Of a stretch of 64,000 bases of DNA, positions 27,327 to 35,693 are shown in pieces. This DNA is from CAVQOB01 sp963714325 (GTDB taxonomy: Bacteria; Pseudomonadota; Alphaproteobacteria; Rhizobiales; Hyphomicrobiaceae): positions 62,001 through 126,000 of the forward strand of contig CAVQOB010000001.1 of assembly GCA_963714325.1 (NCBI GenBank), read 5' to 3'. The notes beneath the pieces were generated by a model. It made no database searches and was not told the DNA's origin. It saw nothing but the letters and a program-made list of their open reading frames with translations. A program made the translations under genes and the position numbers. Position 1 is the stretch's first letter. Every line of letters begins with the position of its first letter.

Positions 27327-28745
27327 GAGGGAGAGTTTGATCCTGGGGCCTCAGAGCACATGTCATTGTCGCCACGGACGGCGGCGGGCTCAGCCCACCG
27401 TTCCGTCCCGGAGCACGCAGAGTAGAGTTCAAATCGACGAGGCCCCTGGCCACGGCATTCCTGTCACTTGGGAGGTGTCCGTGAATATCCTACATAAGAA
27501 GTGCGCCGGTCTTGATGTGCATTCCGCCTTCGTGGCGGTCTGCGCGCGCACCGTGCGAAGCCGCAAGATCGCCTACGAGGAGGGCCGCTTCGCGACCACG
27601 ACGCGCGATCTTCTCGCGCTCGCAGCCTGGCTCGAAGAGCGTGGTGTCACGCATGTCGTGATGGAGGCAACCGGTGTCTATTGGAAGCCTGTGTGGCACA
27701 TCCTGGACGCCGCGTTCACGCTGATGCTGGTCAACGCCCACGAGGCGCGCAATCTGCCCGGCCGCAAGAGCGATGCGAGCGATGCCCGCTGGCTGGCCGA
27801 TCTCCTGGCCCACGGCCTGATCCGCGCGAGCTTCGTGCCGCCGGAGCCGATCCGGGAGCTGCGCGATCTGACGCGGACGCGCACGCAGCTGCAACGCCAG
27901 ATGACGCAGCACGAGAACCGTATCGGCAAGGTTCTGGAGGACGCCAACATCAAACTCGCAACCGTCGTGTCCGACCTGCTCGGCATCAGCAGCCGGCGCA
28001 TTCTGGAGGCGCTGGTCGCTGGCGAGACCGATCCTGCGCGACTGGCGGCGCTCGCCGATCGCAGGTTGAAGGCGTCTCGCGAGGACCTGGCCGCCGCCCT
28101 CGACGGCCGCTTCACGCGCCACCACGCCTTCCTGGTCCGTGAGCACCTGACCATGATCGACGTGCTCGCCCAGCGGATCGCCAGCTTCGAGACGGAGGTG
28201 GAGGCTTTGCTCGCCCCCTTTCGTCAGCTCGTCGCCGAGTTGACCAAGATCCCTGGTGTGAAGAAGCGGGCCGCGTCTGCCATCCTGGCCGAGATCGGAA
28301 CCGACATGAGCTGCTTTGCCACCGCCGGCCATCTCTCGAGTTGGGCCCGCCTCGTGCCCCGTCTCGACGAGACCGGCGGCAAGAAGCGCTCGACACGGGT
28401 CAAGAAGGGCGGGGCCTGGCTGAAACCGCTGCTCGTGCAATGCGCCATGGCTGCAGCCCGCACCAAGAACACCTATCTGTCCCGTCAGTTCGCCGGCATC
28501 GCCGCCCGGCGTGGGCCCAAGAAGGCCGCCATCGCGGTCGCCGGCTCGATCCTCACCGCCATCTACCACATGGTCCGCGATGGTGTGCCCTACCGGCCGC
28601 CACAGGTCCGTCCCCTCGATGCGGCAGCCAAAGACAACAAGGCCAAGCGTCTCGCCGGTCAGCTCAGGGCTCTCGGCTTCGAGGTGAAACTCGAACGTGC
28701 CGCATGACGTCAGCCCACCGTGCCCGTGGCCAGTTTGTTTCAGAG
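27327..28745 (+). mobile_element. IS110-family insertion sequence, boundaries approximate
   Basis: A complete IS110-type transposase gene (27481-28707) has about 150 nt of noncoding sequence on its left and a short right end. IS110 elements lack terminal inverted repeats, so the ends cannot be read directly. TCAGAG occurs at 27351-27356 and again at 28740-28745 and could mark them. REP-like sequences flank both sides. In characterised members such as IS621 the noncoding end encodes a bridge RNA that guides insertion, and REP sequences are known targets; applying this here is inference. Confidence 0.7.
27481..28707 (+). CDS. IS110-family transposase (DEDD recombinase)
   Basis: This is a 408-residue recombinase that would catalyse insertion of the element. 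A GTG start at 27481 has GGAGGT 4 nt upstream; the frame is open to 27337 without a better start. The N-terminal RuvC-like DEDD domain shows Asp in CAGLDVHSAFVAV, Glu in VVMEATGVYWKP and the Asp pair in KSDASDARWLADL. The C-terminal Transposase_20 domain has IPGVKKRAASAILAEIG and the serine region GGKKRSTRVKKGGAWLKPLL. All key residues are present and the frame is intact, so it may be active. Confidence 0.93.
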   Translation: MNILHKKCAGLDVHSAFVAVCARTVRSRKIAYEEGRFATTTRDLLALAAWLEERGVTHVVMEATGVYWKPVWHILDAAFTLMLVNAHEARNLPGRKSDASDARWLADLLAHGLIRASFVPPEPIRELRDLTRTRTQLQRQMTQHENRIGKVLEDANIKLATVVSDLLGISSRRILEALVAGETDPARLAALADRRLKASREDLAAALDGRFTRHHAFLVREHLTMIDVLAQRIASFETEVEALLAPFRQLVAELTKIPGVKKRAASAILAEIGTDMSCFATAGHLSSWARLVPRLDETGGKKRSTRVKKGGAWLKPLLVQCAMAAARTKNTYLSRQFAGIAARRGPKKAAIAVAGSILTAIYHMVRDGVPYRPPQVRPLDAAAKDNKAKRLAGQLRALGFEVKLERAA

Positions 28746-28816
28746 TAGGGAAGGGTGAGGGGCAACAACAGACGCGTGAGGTGCGGTCGTAGGTTTGTAC
28801 GATCGCGCGTGCTGCC

Positions 28817-28865
28817 GCCCCTCATCCGGCCTCCGGCCACCTTCTCCCCGCGTGCGGGGAGAAGG
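28817..28865. repeat. REP-like palindrome, right of the IS110 element
   Basis: GCCCCTCATCCGGCCTCCGG is followed by CTTCTCCCCGCGTGCGGGGAGAAG, a near-perfect hairpin. This is the CTCATCCGG...CTTCTCCCCG form of a REP widespread in Rhizobiales. A shorter piece, GGAAGGGTGAGGGGCAACAA, lies just left of it at the IS edge (28749-28768). Confidence 0.7.
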
Positions 28866-29058
28866 CAAACCACGCCGGCTGCATATTGCTTTCCACTTCA
28901 GTTGAGCACCAGCAACCGCGCCCGGGCAACCGAGGCGCCCGCGAGGTGAACGCCAGATGATCACAGCGTTCAGAAGCGGTTCAAAGCGCGGGGTGTAAAT
29001 CTGATCTCACGATTTGAGCGCCGGCTCCTCCCGGTAACCTGAGAAAAGGAAGCCCGTC

Positions 29059-29430
29059 ATGAAAAAGATCATCCTCGCAACTGTGACTGCCGTGACCCTG
29101 CTTGGTTCAGCCGGCGTTGCCAGCGCCACCGAATATCGTGGCTGGGGTTGGGGCTGGGGCCAAGGCGCCGGCGAACGCCGCGAAGCCCGCCAGGAAAGCG
29201 CCATCGAACAGGGCCGCCGTAATGGCACGTTGACCGCGTCGGAGTACCGCGCACTGCAGGCTGAGCAGGCCCGCATCGACCGGTTGCAGAACGCGGCGAA
29301 GTCGGATGGTTATGTCTCCGCCGCAGAGCGCGCACGGATCAGCGCCGCACAGAACTCGGCCGCTCGCCACATCTACCAGGAAACGCATGACCGCGAAGGT
29401 CGCAGCCCCTGGTATCGCCGCTGGTATTGA
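29059..29430 (+). CDS. Small exported helical protein of unknown function
   Basis: This is a 123-residue secreted protein with a signal peptide MKKIILATVTAVTLLGSAGV ending VASAT. The mature N-terminus is rich in Trp/Gly (RGWGWGWGQGAG). Two similar helical units follow: ESAIEQGRRNGTLTASEYRA with ALQAEQARIDRLQNAAKSD, and GYVSAAERARISAAQN. This spacing of acidic and helix-start residues resembles DUF/EF-hand-like periplasmic proteins of Rhizobiales, but calcium ligands are not complete. It ends SPWYRRWY. A strong terminator follows. The role is unknown. Confidence 0.78.
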   Translation: MKKIILATVTAVTLLGSAGVASATEYRGWGWGWGQGAGERREARQESAIEQGRRNGTLTASEYRALQAEQARIDRLQNAAKSDGYVSAAERARISAAQNSAARHIYQETHDREGRSPWYRRWY

Positions 29431-29444
29431 TCTCGGAGCGCAAC

Positions 29445-29485
29445 CCGAAAAGTGTGTCGCGGTTTTCGGATAAGCTGCGCGACAG
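29445..29485. repeat. Degenerate Rhizobiales intergenic repeat
   Basis: CCGAAAAGTGTGTCGCGGTTTTCGGATAAG is a copy of the 'AAAAGTG...GGTTTTCGGATAA' intergenic motif. It recurs in altered form at 38979-39015 and 39066-39100, inside the 90-bp tandem repeat. Confidence 0.55.
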
Positions 29486-29522
29486 GGAAAAAAGCGCTCC
29501 CCCCGCGCTTGGGAACAGTCGG

Positions 29523-29556
29523 GAAAGGTCGCCTTCGGGCGGCCTTTTCTGTTTTT
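29523..29556 (+). terminator. Rho-independent terminator
   Basis: AAAGGTCGCC-TTCG-GGCGGCCTTTT forms a stable stem with a UUCG tetraloop, followed by CTGTTTTT. It lies about 95 nt after the small exported protein gene. Confidence 0.85.
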
Positions 29557-29823
29557 ATGACGTCAAATCATAGGGTTCGGAGCGTTCGGGCGCACGTTAT
29601 CCCCGGCTTTGCGGGGCGGTCGTCTGATTACGGCGTCTCTGTGACTAAGGTGACACAATCGGCCGCAATTCGCTTTTGAACGCTGTTACATCGTCGACGA
29701 TGGATTGAGTGTGTCGGGCCGGACCAGATAGGGTTCGCTGAGAGTTTGTTTCGCTTGAGCACGTCTTAGAATGCTTCGCGACGCGCAGACGGAGTTCGTG
29801 ACAGTTCCAGTGGGACTGACACA

Positions 29824-29856
29824 CCAGGGGATGGCCAGGGGATGGCCAGGGGAATT
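29824..29856 (+). repeat. 11-bp tandem repeat in the fadL-like translation start region
   Basis: CCAGGGGATGG occurs twice in tandem (29824-29834 and 29835-29845), followed by a partial third copy (CCAGGGGAATT). Each copy contains a Shine-Dalgarno-like AGGGG and the first two also contain an ATG. The chosen gene start at 29860 is 8 nt after the last AGGGG. Confidence 0.75.
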
Positions 29857-29859
29857 GGG

Positions 29860-31126
29860 ATGGCACACATGACATCGACAAAGACACTGTTTCTGGGATC
29901 CGCTGCGGCGGCAGCCCTGCTGGCCTCGGTTTCGATGGCGACCGCCGGCGGGTTCGCGGTTCGCGAGCAGTCGACCACCTATCAAGGCATGTCGTTTGCC
30001 GGCGCTGCAGCCGGTGGCAGCGGCATCAGCTCGATGTTCTGGAACCCGGCGACGATCACACAAGCCGGCGCCGGTCTGACGACCGAATCGCATGCAGCGC
30101 TAATTCTCGGTAATGTTGAGATCCACGCGCAGCCCGGATCAACGCTTTTGGCAATGGGTGCCGACAGCGGCAACATCGCACAGGGCGCGCTGGTGCCGTC
30201 GAGCTACTACGCCTACCGATTGAGCCCCACCGTCGTGCTTGGCGCTTCCCTGAATTCGCCGTTCGGCCTGGTGACGCACGCCGACAACGTGCTCTGGGCA
30301 GGTCATGTGCAAGCGCGCACGTCGGCGATCAAGACATATAACCTCAACGTGGTCGCGGGCATCCAACTCGGCAACGGGTTCTCGGTCGGCATTGGACCGC
30401 AAGTTCAGTTGATCAAGGGCCGCTTGACGGCGTCGGCCAATGCTGCCGGGACGGCGGTTTCTATTCTCGATGCCGACGATGTCGCCATCGGGGCAACGGC
30501 GGGTGTGCACTGGCAGGCGGGTCCCGGCACGTCGATTGGGCTCGGCTATCGTTCGCGCCTCGGGCACAAGCTCGAAGGCGATGTCACTGTCACGGGCGTT
30601 CCAGGCACAGGCCCGGTTGAGGCCGAAGCCAACCTGCCGGATATCGTGACGTTCTCGATCCGTCAGGCCTTGAGCAATAAGCTGACGCTGGCTGGTACCG
30701 TCGAATGGTCGAACTGGAGTGAACTGCAGAAGCTGCGCGTCGTCTGCCAGGGTGTCGGTGGTGCCTGCCCGGGCGCCGGCGTTGCGGTACAAAACTCGTC
30801 GCTTGCTTGGAAAGACGGCTGGATGTTCTCGCTCGGTGGCGAATACGCCTATAGCGATGCGATGACCCTGCGCGCAGGATTGGCGTACGAGAAATCGCCG
30901 ATCCAAGATCCGTCTGAGCGCTCGCTTCGCGTGCCCGATGTCGATCGCATCTGGGCGTCGATGGGGGCAAGCTACAAGCTCACGCAGTCAACAACGCTGG
31001 ACTTGGCCTACACACACATCTTCGGCAAGACGTCGCCGATCGATCGGACCGAGGGAGTACGCGTCGTCGGTGAAGTCGAGTTCGAACGTGAACATCTTCT
31101 CCGGTGCTATCAAGACGAAGTGGTAA
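29860..31126 (+). pseudogene. FadL/OmpP1-type outer membrane protein, frame break near the C-terminus
   Basis: This outer-membrane beta-barrel of the FadL/TodX family takes up hydrophobic substrates. The signal peptide ends MATAG, and the mature N-terminus GGFAVREQSTTYQGMSFAGA is the family hatch motif, followed by SSMFWNPATI. The barrel continues normally to RVVGEVE near 31080. There, one extra T diverts the frame into a short tail ending at 31134. Skipping it gives SNVNIFSGAIKTKW and a stop at 31126, the expected final strand with its terminal aromatic residue. Loss of that residue would hamper Bam-dependent insertion, so a sequence error is likely. The start at 29860 follows the 11-bp repeats. 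Confidence 0.87.
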
Positions 31127-31170
31127 TCGCCTGAGTTCCGCGTCGGAACGCTTTCACGACGCTTTTGCCT

Positions 31171-31232
<62 letters not shown>

Positions 31233-31261
31233 CTCACTCTCTCTTTCTATCTCAACAACAT

Positions 31262-31304
31262 CGAAGGCCGGTCCGGTGCCCACGGACCGGCCTTCGCAGT
31301 TTTT
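31262..31304 (+). terminator. Strong rho-independent terminator
   Basis: CGAAGGCCGGTCCG (31262-31275) pairs perfectly with CGGACCGGCCTTCG (31283-31296), 14 bp, followed by CAGTTTTT. It is probably the terminator of the fadL-like gene, read through the CT tract. Confidence 0.88.
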
Positions 31305-31325
31305 GACGCTTCCTGCAGCCACTCC

Positions 31326-31468
31326 GTCATGGCCGCGAAGGCGGCCACCCAAGCAAACTCAACGTGTTATGACTGTTGATCAATGTGGGGACAATTTGTG
31401 ATAGGTTCGTGTGGCTCGAATTGGGTCGACTCGATATTTGCTGGGGTGGTCGCCTTCGCGGCCATGGC
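31326..31468. repeat. Second inverted REP doublet (REPIN-like)
   Basis: TCATGGCCGCGAAGGCGGCC (31327-31346) recurs inverted as GGTCGCCTTCGCGGCCATGG at 31446-31465. Both doublets share the right-hand flank GATATTTGC before the inverted copy. This shows that the whole 140-bp unit, not just the arms, belongs to a repeated family. Confidence 0.75.
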
Positions 31469-31500
31469 AGTAGAGGGTCGGACCTTTCGTACCGTTCAAT

Positions 31501-32541
31501 GTGATCCAAGAAGTAGCAGTTGCTGTTAGAAGTTTTTCGAAATCTCCAATGTCATCTTCCACACGCGCGGCGTCCGTCCCCGTAAAGTCCACTCTCCCCG
31601 TCAAGCGCCGCACCGTCGGCTTGGCGCTCGGCGGCGGCGGCGCGCGCGGGCTTGCCCACATCCTCGTCCTCGAAGCCTTCGATGAACTCGGCCTCAAACC
31701 CGATATCATCACCGGCACATCGATCGGCGCGATCTACGGGGCGGCCTACGCCTCCGGCCTTTCGGCCAAGTTGATCCGCGCGCACACCGAGGAAACGCTC
31801 GGGCAGCGGATGGATCTCGCCCGGCAGCTGTTCTCGGCGCGCGCCGAGCCGATCCTGAAGATCCTCAACATTCTCCCCGTTCGCTCGGCGCTGCTCGACG
31901 CGGTGGCGCTGCTCGAATTCATTTTGCCCTCGAAAGTCAAAGCTGATTTCGCCGAACTCGCGATCCCCCTGTCGATTGTCGCAACGGATTTCTATGCGCA
32001 GGAACAGAAGGTTTTTGCATCCGGCGCGCTGCGGATGGCGATTGCGGCCAGCATGGCGCTGCCCGCGATCTTTACGCCGGTCATGATCGGTGGCCACGCC
32101 ATGGTCGACGGCGGCCTTGTCAATCCGCTGCCCTTCGACGTGATCGCGGGCAAAGCCGACATCATCATCGCCATCGACGTGTCTGGCGCGCCGCGTGGGG
32201 CTGGCGTGCGCGCGCAGCCTTCGGCGATGGAAGTGCTGATGGCATCGTCGCAGATCCTGCAGCGCTCGATCATCCGCGAGAAGCTCAAGGCGAGCCAGCC
32301 GGATATCTATATCGACTGCTCCGTCGATGCTTTCACGGTGCTGGATTTTCACAAATTCCGCGAGGTCCTGAAGTCGGCGGCGCCCGCCAAGGAACAACTG
32401 AAGCGCCAGATCGCGCGGGTGCTGGAGAGCCAGCACGTCGAGGCGCTGCCGGTGCCCGCGATACCTGAGCCGGGTCCAGTCCAGTCGCGTCGCCAGAAGG
32501 CGCGCGGGCGCCTCGCAAAGCTCACACGCACGGCGAAGTGA
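31501..32541 (+). CDS. Patatin-like phospholipase family protein
   Basis: This is a serine lipid acyl hydrolase of the patatin/NTE (RssA-like) type, up to 346 residues from GTG 31501; ATG 31549 (MSSSTRAASV) is an alternative, and neither has a clear ribosome site. The oxyanion glycine-rich motif LGGGGARGLAH is near residues 43-53, the nucleophile serine lies in GTSIGAIYG (about 77-85), and the catalytic Asp in VDGGLVNPLPFD (about 201-212). The C-terminal tail is basic. Likely a cytoplasmic or peripheral membrane phospholipase; the physiological substrate is unknown. Confidence 0.88.
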   Translation: MIQEVAVAVRSFSKSPMSSSTRAASVPVKSTLPVKRRTVGLALGGGGARGLAHILVLEAFDELGLKPDIITGTSIGAIYGAAYASGLSAKLIRAHTEETLGQRMDLARQLFSARAEPILKILNILPVRSALLDAVALLEFILPSKVKADFAELAIPLSIVATDFYAQEQKVFASGALRMAIAASMALPAIFTPVMIGGHAMVDGGLVNPLPFDVIAGKADIIIAIDVSGAPRGAGVRAQPSAMEVLMASSQILQRSIIREKLKASQPDIYIDCSVDAFTVLDFHKFREVLKSAAPAKEQLKRQIARVLESQHVEALPVPAIPEPGPVQSRRQKARGRLAKLTRTAK

Positions 32542-32795
32542 ATACGTCAACAATTTCAAATCGCGAAACATTTCCACAGCCGCTTGCAAATACACTTCAC
32601 AGCGCCGTCGGTCTCGCGCATGGTGCGCGGGCAGCGGAAACAACCCCGAGCAAAGTGCGAAATTTTGGGACGCCAGGGAAACGCGGATCGCGCGACATGA
32701 TCGGGTCGGCCAACGCACCCCATGTTCGCCGAGCGGCGTATGTGTCCTGGCGACTTTGCCGGGGGTAGAGGGTATCGACGAGAGGGCGCGGACGA

Positions 32796-33641
32796 ATGCC
32801 GGCAAGGAGGCCGAAGGTGCGGCCGTCCGCGGGGGACGGCGGCTTTCGTATCGACATCGATTTGGAGCACGCAGAGCGTGAGGCGGTGCGGATTCGCGGC
32901 TGGCTCGCGGGCTTGCGCGCGCGTCACGATCTCAGCCGCTACGAGTATACGCGCCACGTCCGCGTGGTGCCGGCGAGCGCGACGCACAGTCATCCGATCC
33001 TGACGCTCGGCACGCGCTTCACCGAGACCGAGGATCATCTGCTCGCAACCTACCTGCATGAGCAGATGCACTGGTATCTGTGGCTGAGCGGCGGTCCCGA
33101 TCACGATCCGGTCGCGCCCTTCTTTGACGAACTGGTGCGGCGCTATCCGAAAGCTCCAACGCACCTGCCGGAAGGCGCGCGCAACTACGAGCAGACCTAT
33201 CTGCATCTCGTCGTCAATTGGCTGGAGTTGAAGGCGACGTCGGAATTCATTGGCTGGGATCGCGCCGTCGCCCTCGCCAACACCCAGTATGGCTATCGCT
33301 GGATCTACAAGACGGTTGTGCGCGATTGGGATGCGCTCGGCGCGCTATTGGAGGCGCACGGGTTGCTGCCGATCCGGCCAGCAGACGAATTGATCCAGGT
33401 GGAGCAGCGCCGGATACGCTTGGCGATCGATGCAGAGAATGCCGCCGCGCCGCGCGCCAGAGCCAAGTCCACAAAGAAAATCGCGGCAAAGCGCAAGCCC
33501 AAACCGAAGCCCAGACTCAAACCCAAGCCGCTCATCAAGCGCCGCGTCGCTCAGCAAAAAAAGTCCGCAGCAAAGCCTGCGCCGCGCTCTCGCCAATCCC
33601 GCCGTAGACCTCCGGCGCGTGGTGGCAGGTCGCGTGGGTGA
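32796..33641 (+). CDS. Putative zinc metalloprotease-like protein with HEQMH motif and basic tail
   Basis: The protein has 281 residues and is not assigned to a family I know. A helix containing ATYLHEQMHWYLW (about residues 85-97) has the HExxH zinc signature. A downstream glutamate in NYEQTYLHLVVNWLELKA (about 131-148) could be the third ligand. Residues from about 223 form a Lys/Arg/Pro-rich tail (KIAAKRKPKPKPRLKPKP) resembling nucleic-acid-binding tails. Its last ~107 nt are antisense to the 3' end of tadA. The start MPARRPKVRP at 32796 is weakly supported. A protease role is inference from the motif only. Confidence 0.72.
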   Translation: MPARRPKVRPSAGDGGFRIDIDLEHAEREAVRIRGWLAGLRARHDLSRYEYTRHVRVVPASATHSHPILTLGTRFTETEDHLLATYLHEQMHWYLWLSGGPDHDPVAPFFDELVRRYPKAPTHLPEGARNYEQTYLHLVVNWLELKATSEFIGWDRAVALANTQYGYRWIYKTVVRDWDALGALLEAHGLLPIRPADELIQVEQRRIRLAIDAENAAAPRARAKSTKKIAAKRKPKPKPRLKPKPLIKRRVAQQKKSAAKPAPRSRQSRRRPPARGGRSRG

Positions 33642-33999
33642 AGACGCGGGCGCCATGCTCCACCCCGCCGCTCTTGGCATCTCTGGCGCCAAAATAGAGC
33701 CGCCGAATCCTTGCGAAAGAGATGGCGCCAGCGCACATCGGGCACGGCTCCAGCGTCACATGCAGATCGCAGTCGATCAGCCGCTCGGACGCAAGCTTGA
33801 CGCAGGTTTCGCGGATGACCAGCATTTCGGCGTGCGCGGTCGGGTCGTGCAGCTCGCGGGTGCGGTTGCCGGCGCGGGCGAGCAATTGGCCGTTGGGGCC
33901 GGTGATCACCGCGCCAACCGGGACTTCACCGCGCTCGGCGGCGAGCCGCGCCTCTTCCAGCGCAATTTCCATGATGCTCTGACGCTCGGGGGATGGCAT
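33535..33999 (-). CDS. tadA: tRNA-specific adenosine deaminase
   Basis: TadA deaminates adenosine 34 to inosine in tRNA-Arg(ACG). The protein has 154 residues. The cytidine-deaminase zinc site is complete: HAEMLVIRE with the catalytic Glu, and LEPCPMCAGAI with the two cysteine ligands. The substrate-binding region PVGAVITGPNGQLLARAGN is normal. The start MPSPERQSIMEI at 33999 is chosen; an internal ATG at 33972 is possible. It diverges from rluB by 33 nt, an arrangement common in Rhizobiales. Its 3' end overlaps the convergent HEQMH gene by 107 nt. Confidence 0.93.
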   Translation of the reverse strand: MPSPERQSIMEIALEEARLAAERGEVPVGAVITGPNGQLLARAGNRTRELHDPTAHAEMLVIRETCVKLASERLIDCDLHVTLEPCPMCAGAISFARIRRLYFGARDAKSGGVEHGARVFTHATCHHAPEVYGGIGESAAQALLRTFFAERRGA

Positions 34000-34032
34000 A
34001 AGGAGGGCCCTTTTTAAAAAGAGCCGCATTCG

Positions 34033-35130
34033 ATGTCGAAACCGCCGAACCGTCAACCTCCAGCAAGACCGGCGCCAGCGCGACCGAGCGCCACCCGTGC
34101 CCCTTCGGGGCGACCGTCGCAAAACCCGGGCGGCCAACGGCCATTTGGTAAGCCACCCTACAAGCCGAGCCGGGGCGGACCAGAATCGCCGCGCCGGGAT
34201 GATGATCGAGACGAACGGCCGCGCCGCCCGAAGCCGCAGGGACGCCCAAGCCGCAACGCAGAACCGGACGTGACCGCCCCTGCCAGTCGACCGATGGAAC
34301 CGATGCGGATCGCCAAAGCTTTGGCGCGATCGGGATTGTGCTCGCGGCGCGAAGCCGAGCGCTGGATCGAAATGGGTCGGGTCAGCGTCAACGGCGATAT
34401 CCTGAAGAGTCCGGCGCGCGATGTCGGCCCCACCGATCGCATCGTCGTCGATGGCAAACCGCTGCCTGAAGCGGAACCAGCGCGGCTCTGGCGCTATCAC
34501 AAGCCGCGTGGTCTGGTGACGACGCACAAAGATCCGGAGGGCCGACCGACCGTCTTCGACAAGCTGCCGAAGTCATTGCCGCGGGTGATCTCGATCGGGC
34601 GGCTGGACTATAATACCGAAGGCCTGTTGCTGTTGACCAATGACGGCGAGCTGGCGCGGCATCTCGAACTGCCGGCGACAGGATGGCTCCGGCGCTATCG
34701 TGTGCGTGCGCATGGTCGGGTGACGCAAGTCCAACTCGATGCCCTCAAGGACGGTATCGAGGTGGACGGCGTGCGCTACGGGCCGATCGACGCGTCGCTG
34801 GACAAGGAACAAGGCGCCAATGTCTGGCTGACAATCGGTTTGCGCGAGGGAAAAAATCGTGAAGTCCGCAAGATCCTCGGCACGCTCGCACTTGATGTCA
34901 ATCGGCTGATCCGCATTTCGTTCGGTCCGTTTCAGTTGCAGGATCTTGGCGAAGGTGAGGTCGAGCATGTCGCGCGGCGCGTGCTCGCTGATCAATTGGG
35001 CCCGGTTCTAGCGCAGGAAATGAACCTCATTGATGAGCCCGTGCTCGCTGCGGCCAAACCGCCGCGCAAGCCGTCGGCTCCAGGGGGACGGCCACCGTAT
35101 CGACCGGGCAAGCCTAGGCAGGAGCGATGA
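34033..35130 (+). CDS. rluB: Pseudouridine synthase, RluB/RsuA family
   Basis: This rRNA-modifying enzyme isomerises uridine to pseudouridine, probably in 23S rRNA. It has 365 residues. An unusual ~88-residue Pro/Arg-rich disordered N-terminus precedes an S4 RNA-binding domain (MRIAKALARSGLCSRREAER, about 91-150). The catalytic domain carries the active aspartate in GRLDYNTEGLLLLTNDG (about 194-210) and the C-terminal EGKNREVRKI. A Pro/Arg-rich tail closes the protein. The rluB assignment is by family and neighbourhood; RluE or RsuA cannot be fully excluded. It overlaps rsmD by ATGA. Confidence 0.88.
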   Translation: MSKPPNRQPPARPAPARPSATRAPSGRPSQNPGGQRPFGKPPYKPSRGGPESPRRDDDRDERPRRPKPQGRPSRNAEPDVTAPASRPMEPMRIAKALARSGLCSRREAERWIEMGRVSVNGDILKSPARDVGPTDRIVVDGKPLPEAEPARLWRYHKPRGLVTTHKDPEGRPTVFDKLPKSLPRVISIGRLDYNTEGLLLLTNDGELARHLELPATGWLRRYRVRAHGRVTQVQLDALKDGIEVDGVRYGPIDASLDKEQGANVWLTIGLREGKNREVRKILGTLALDVNRLIRISFGPFQLQDLGEGEVEHVARRVLADQLGPVLAQEMNLIDEPVLAAAKPPRKPSAPGGRPPYRPGKPRQER

Positions 35131-35693
35131 GAATTGTTGGTGGGCAATTTCGCGGCCGTGCGCTGGTCTCGCCGGCGACCGAGGGGACGCGGCCGACGTC
35201 GGATCGCGTGCGCGAGTCAATCTTCAATATCCTGGCTCATGGACTGCCGGGATTTGACCTCGGCGGCGCGAAGGTGCTCGATCTGTTCGCCGGCACCGGT
35301 GCTCTCGGGCTCGAGGCGTTATCGCGCGGCGCAACGTATTGCATGTTCGTCGACGATGATGCCGATGCGCGCGGCGTCATTCGCGAGAATGTCGAAGCGT
35401 TGGGCCTGACCGGTGTCACCAAGATTTTCCGCCGCGACGCGACGGATCTCGGTGAAGCCGGCCGCTACGCCGGGTTCTCGCTGCTGTTCCTTGATCCGCC
35501 CTATGACAAGGGACTTGGCCCACGCGCGTTGCGATCGGCGGCGGTGGGGGGATGGCTGGTGCCGGGCGCTATCGCGGTGATCGAGGAACGTAAAGGCGCG
35601 GCGATCGATCTGCCAGCCGAGTTCGAACGCCTCGATGCACGCGCCTGGGGCGACACGGAAGTCGTCTTTGCCCGCTACAGGAGCGCGCTATGA
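35127..35693 (+). CDS. rsmD: 16S rRNA (guanine(966)-N(2))-methyltransferase
   Basis: RsmD methylates G966 of 16S rRNA using S-adenosylmethionine. The protein has 188 residues, normal for the family. It shows the N-terminal MRIVGGQFRGRAL and RPTSDRVRESIFNIL, the SAM-binding VLDLFAGTGALGLEALSRG (about 49-67), and the catalytic DPPY in LLFLDPPYDKG (about 117-120). It overlaps rluB by 4 nt upstream and the next membrane gene by 4 nt downstream, forming a coupled three-gene unit. Confidence 0.94.
   Translation: MRIVGGQFRGRALVSPATEGTRPTSDRVRESIFNILAHGLPGFDLGGAKVLDLFAGTGALGLEALSRGATYCMFVDDDADARGVIRENVEALGLTGVTKIFRRDATDLGEAGRYAGFSLLFLDPPYDKGLGPRALRSAAVGGWLVPGAIAVIEERKGAAIDLPAEFERLDARAWGDTEVVFARYRSAL

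Noticed and set aside
27332..27356. 16S rRNA gene fragment
   Set aside because: Only the first 15 bases plus CTCAG match; the following sequence does not continue as 16S rRNA, so no rRNA gene is called.
33535..34527. A 330-residue version of TadA
   Set aside because: The extra N-terminus is antisense to rluB and unlike any deaminase; the normal 154-residue start at 33999 was used.
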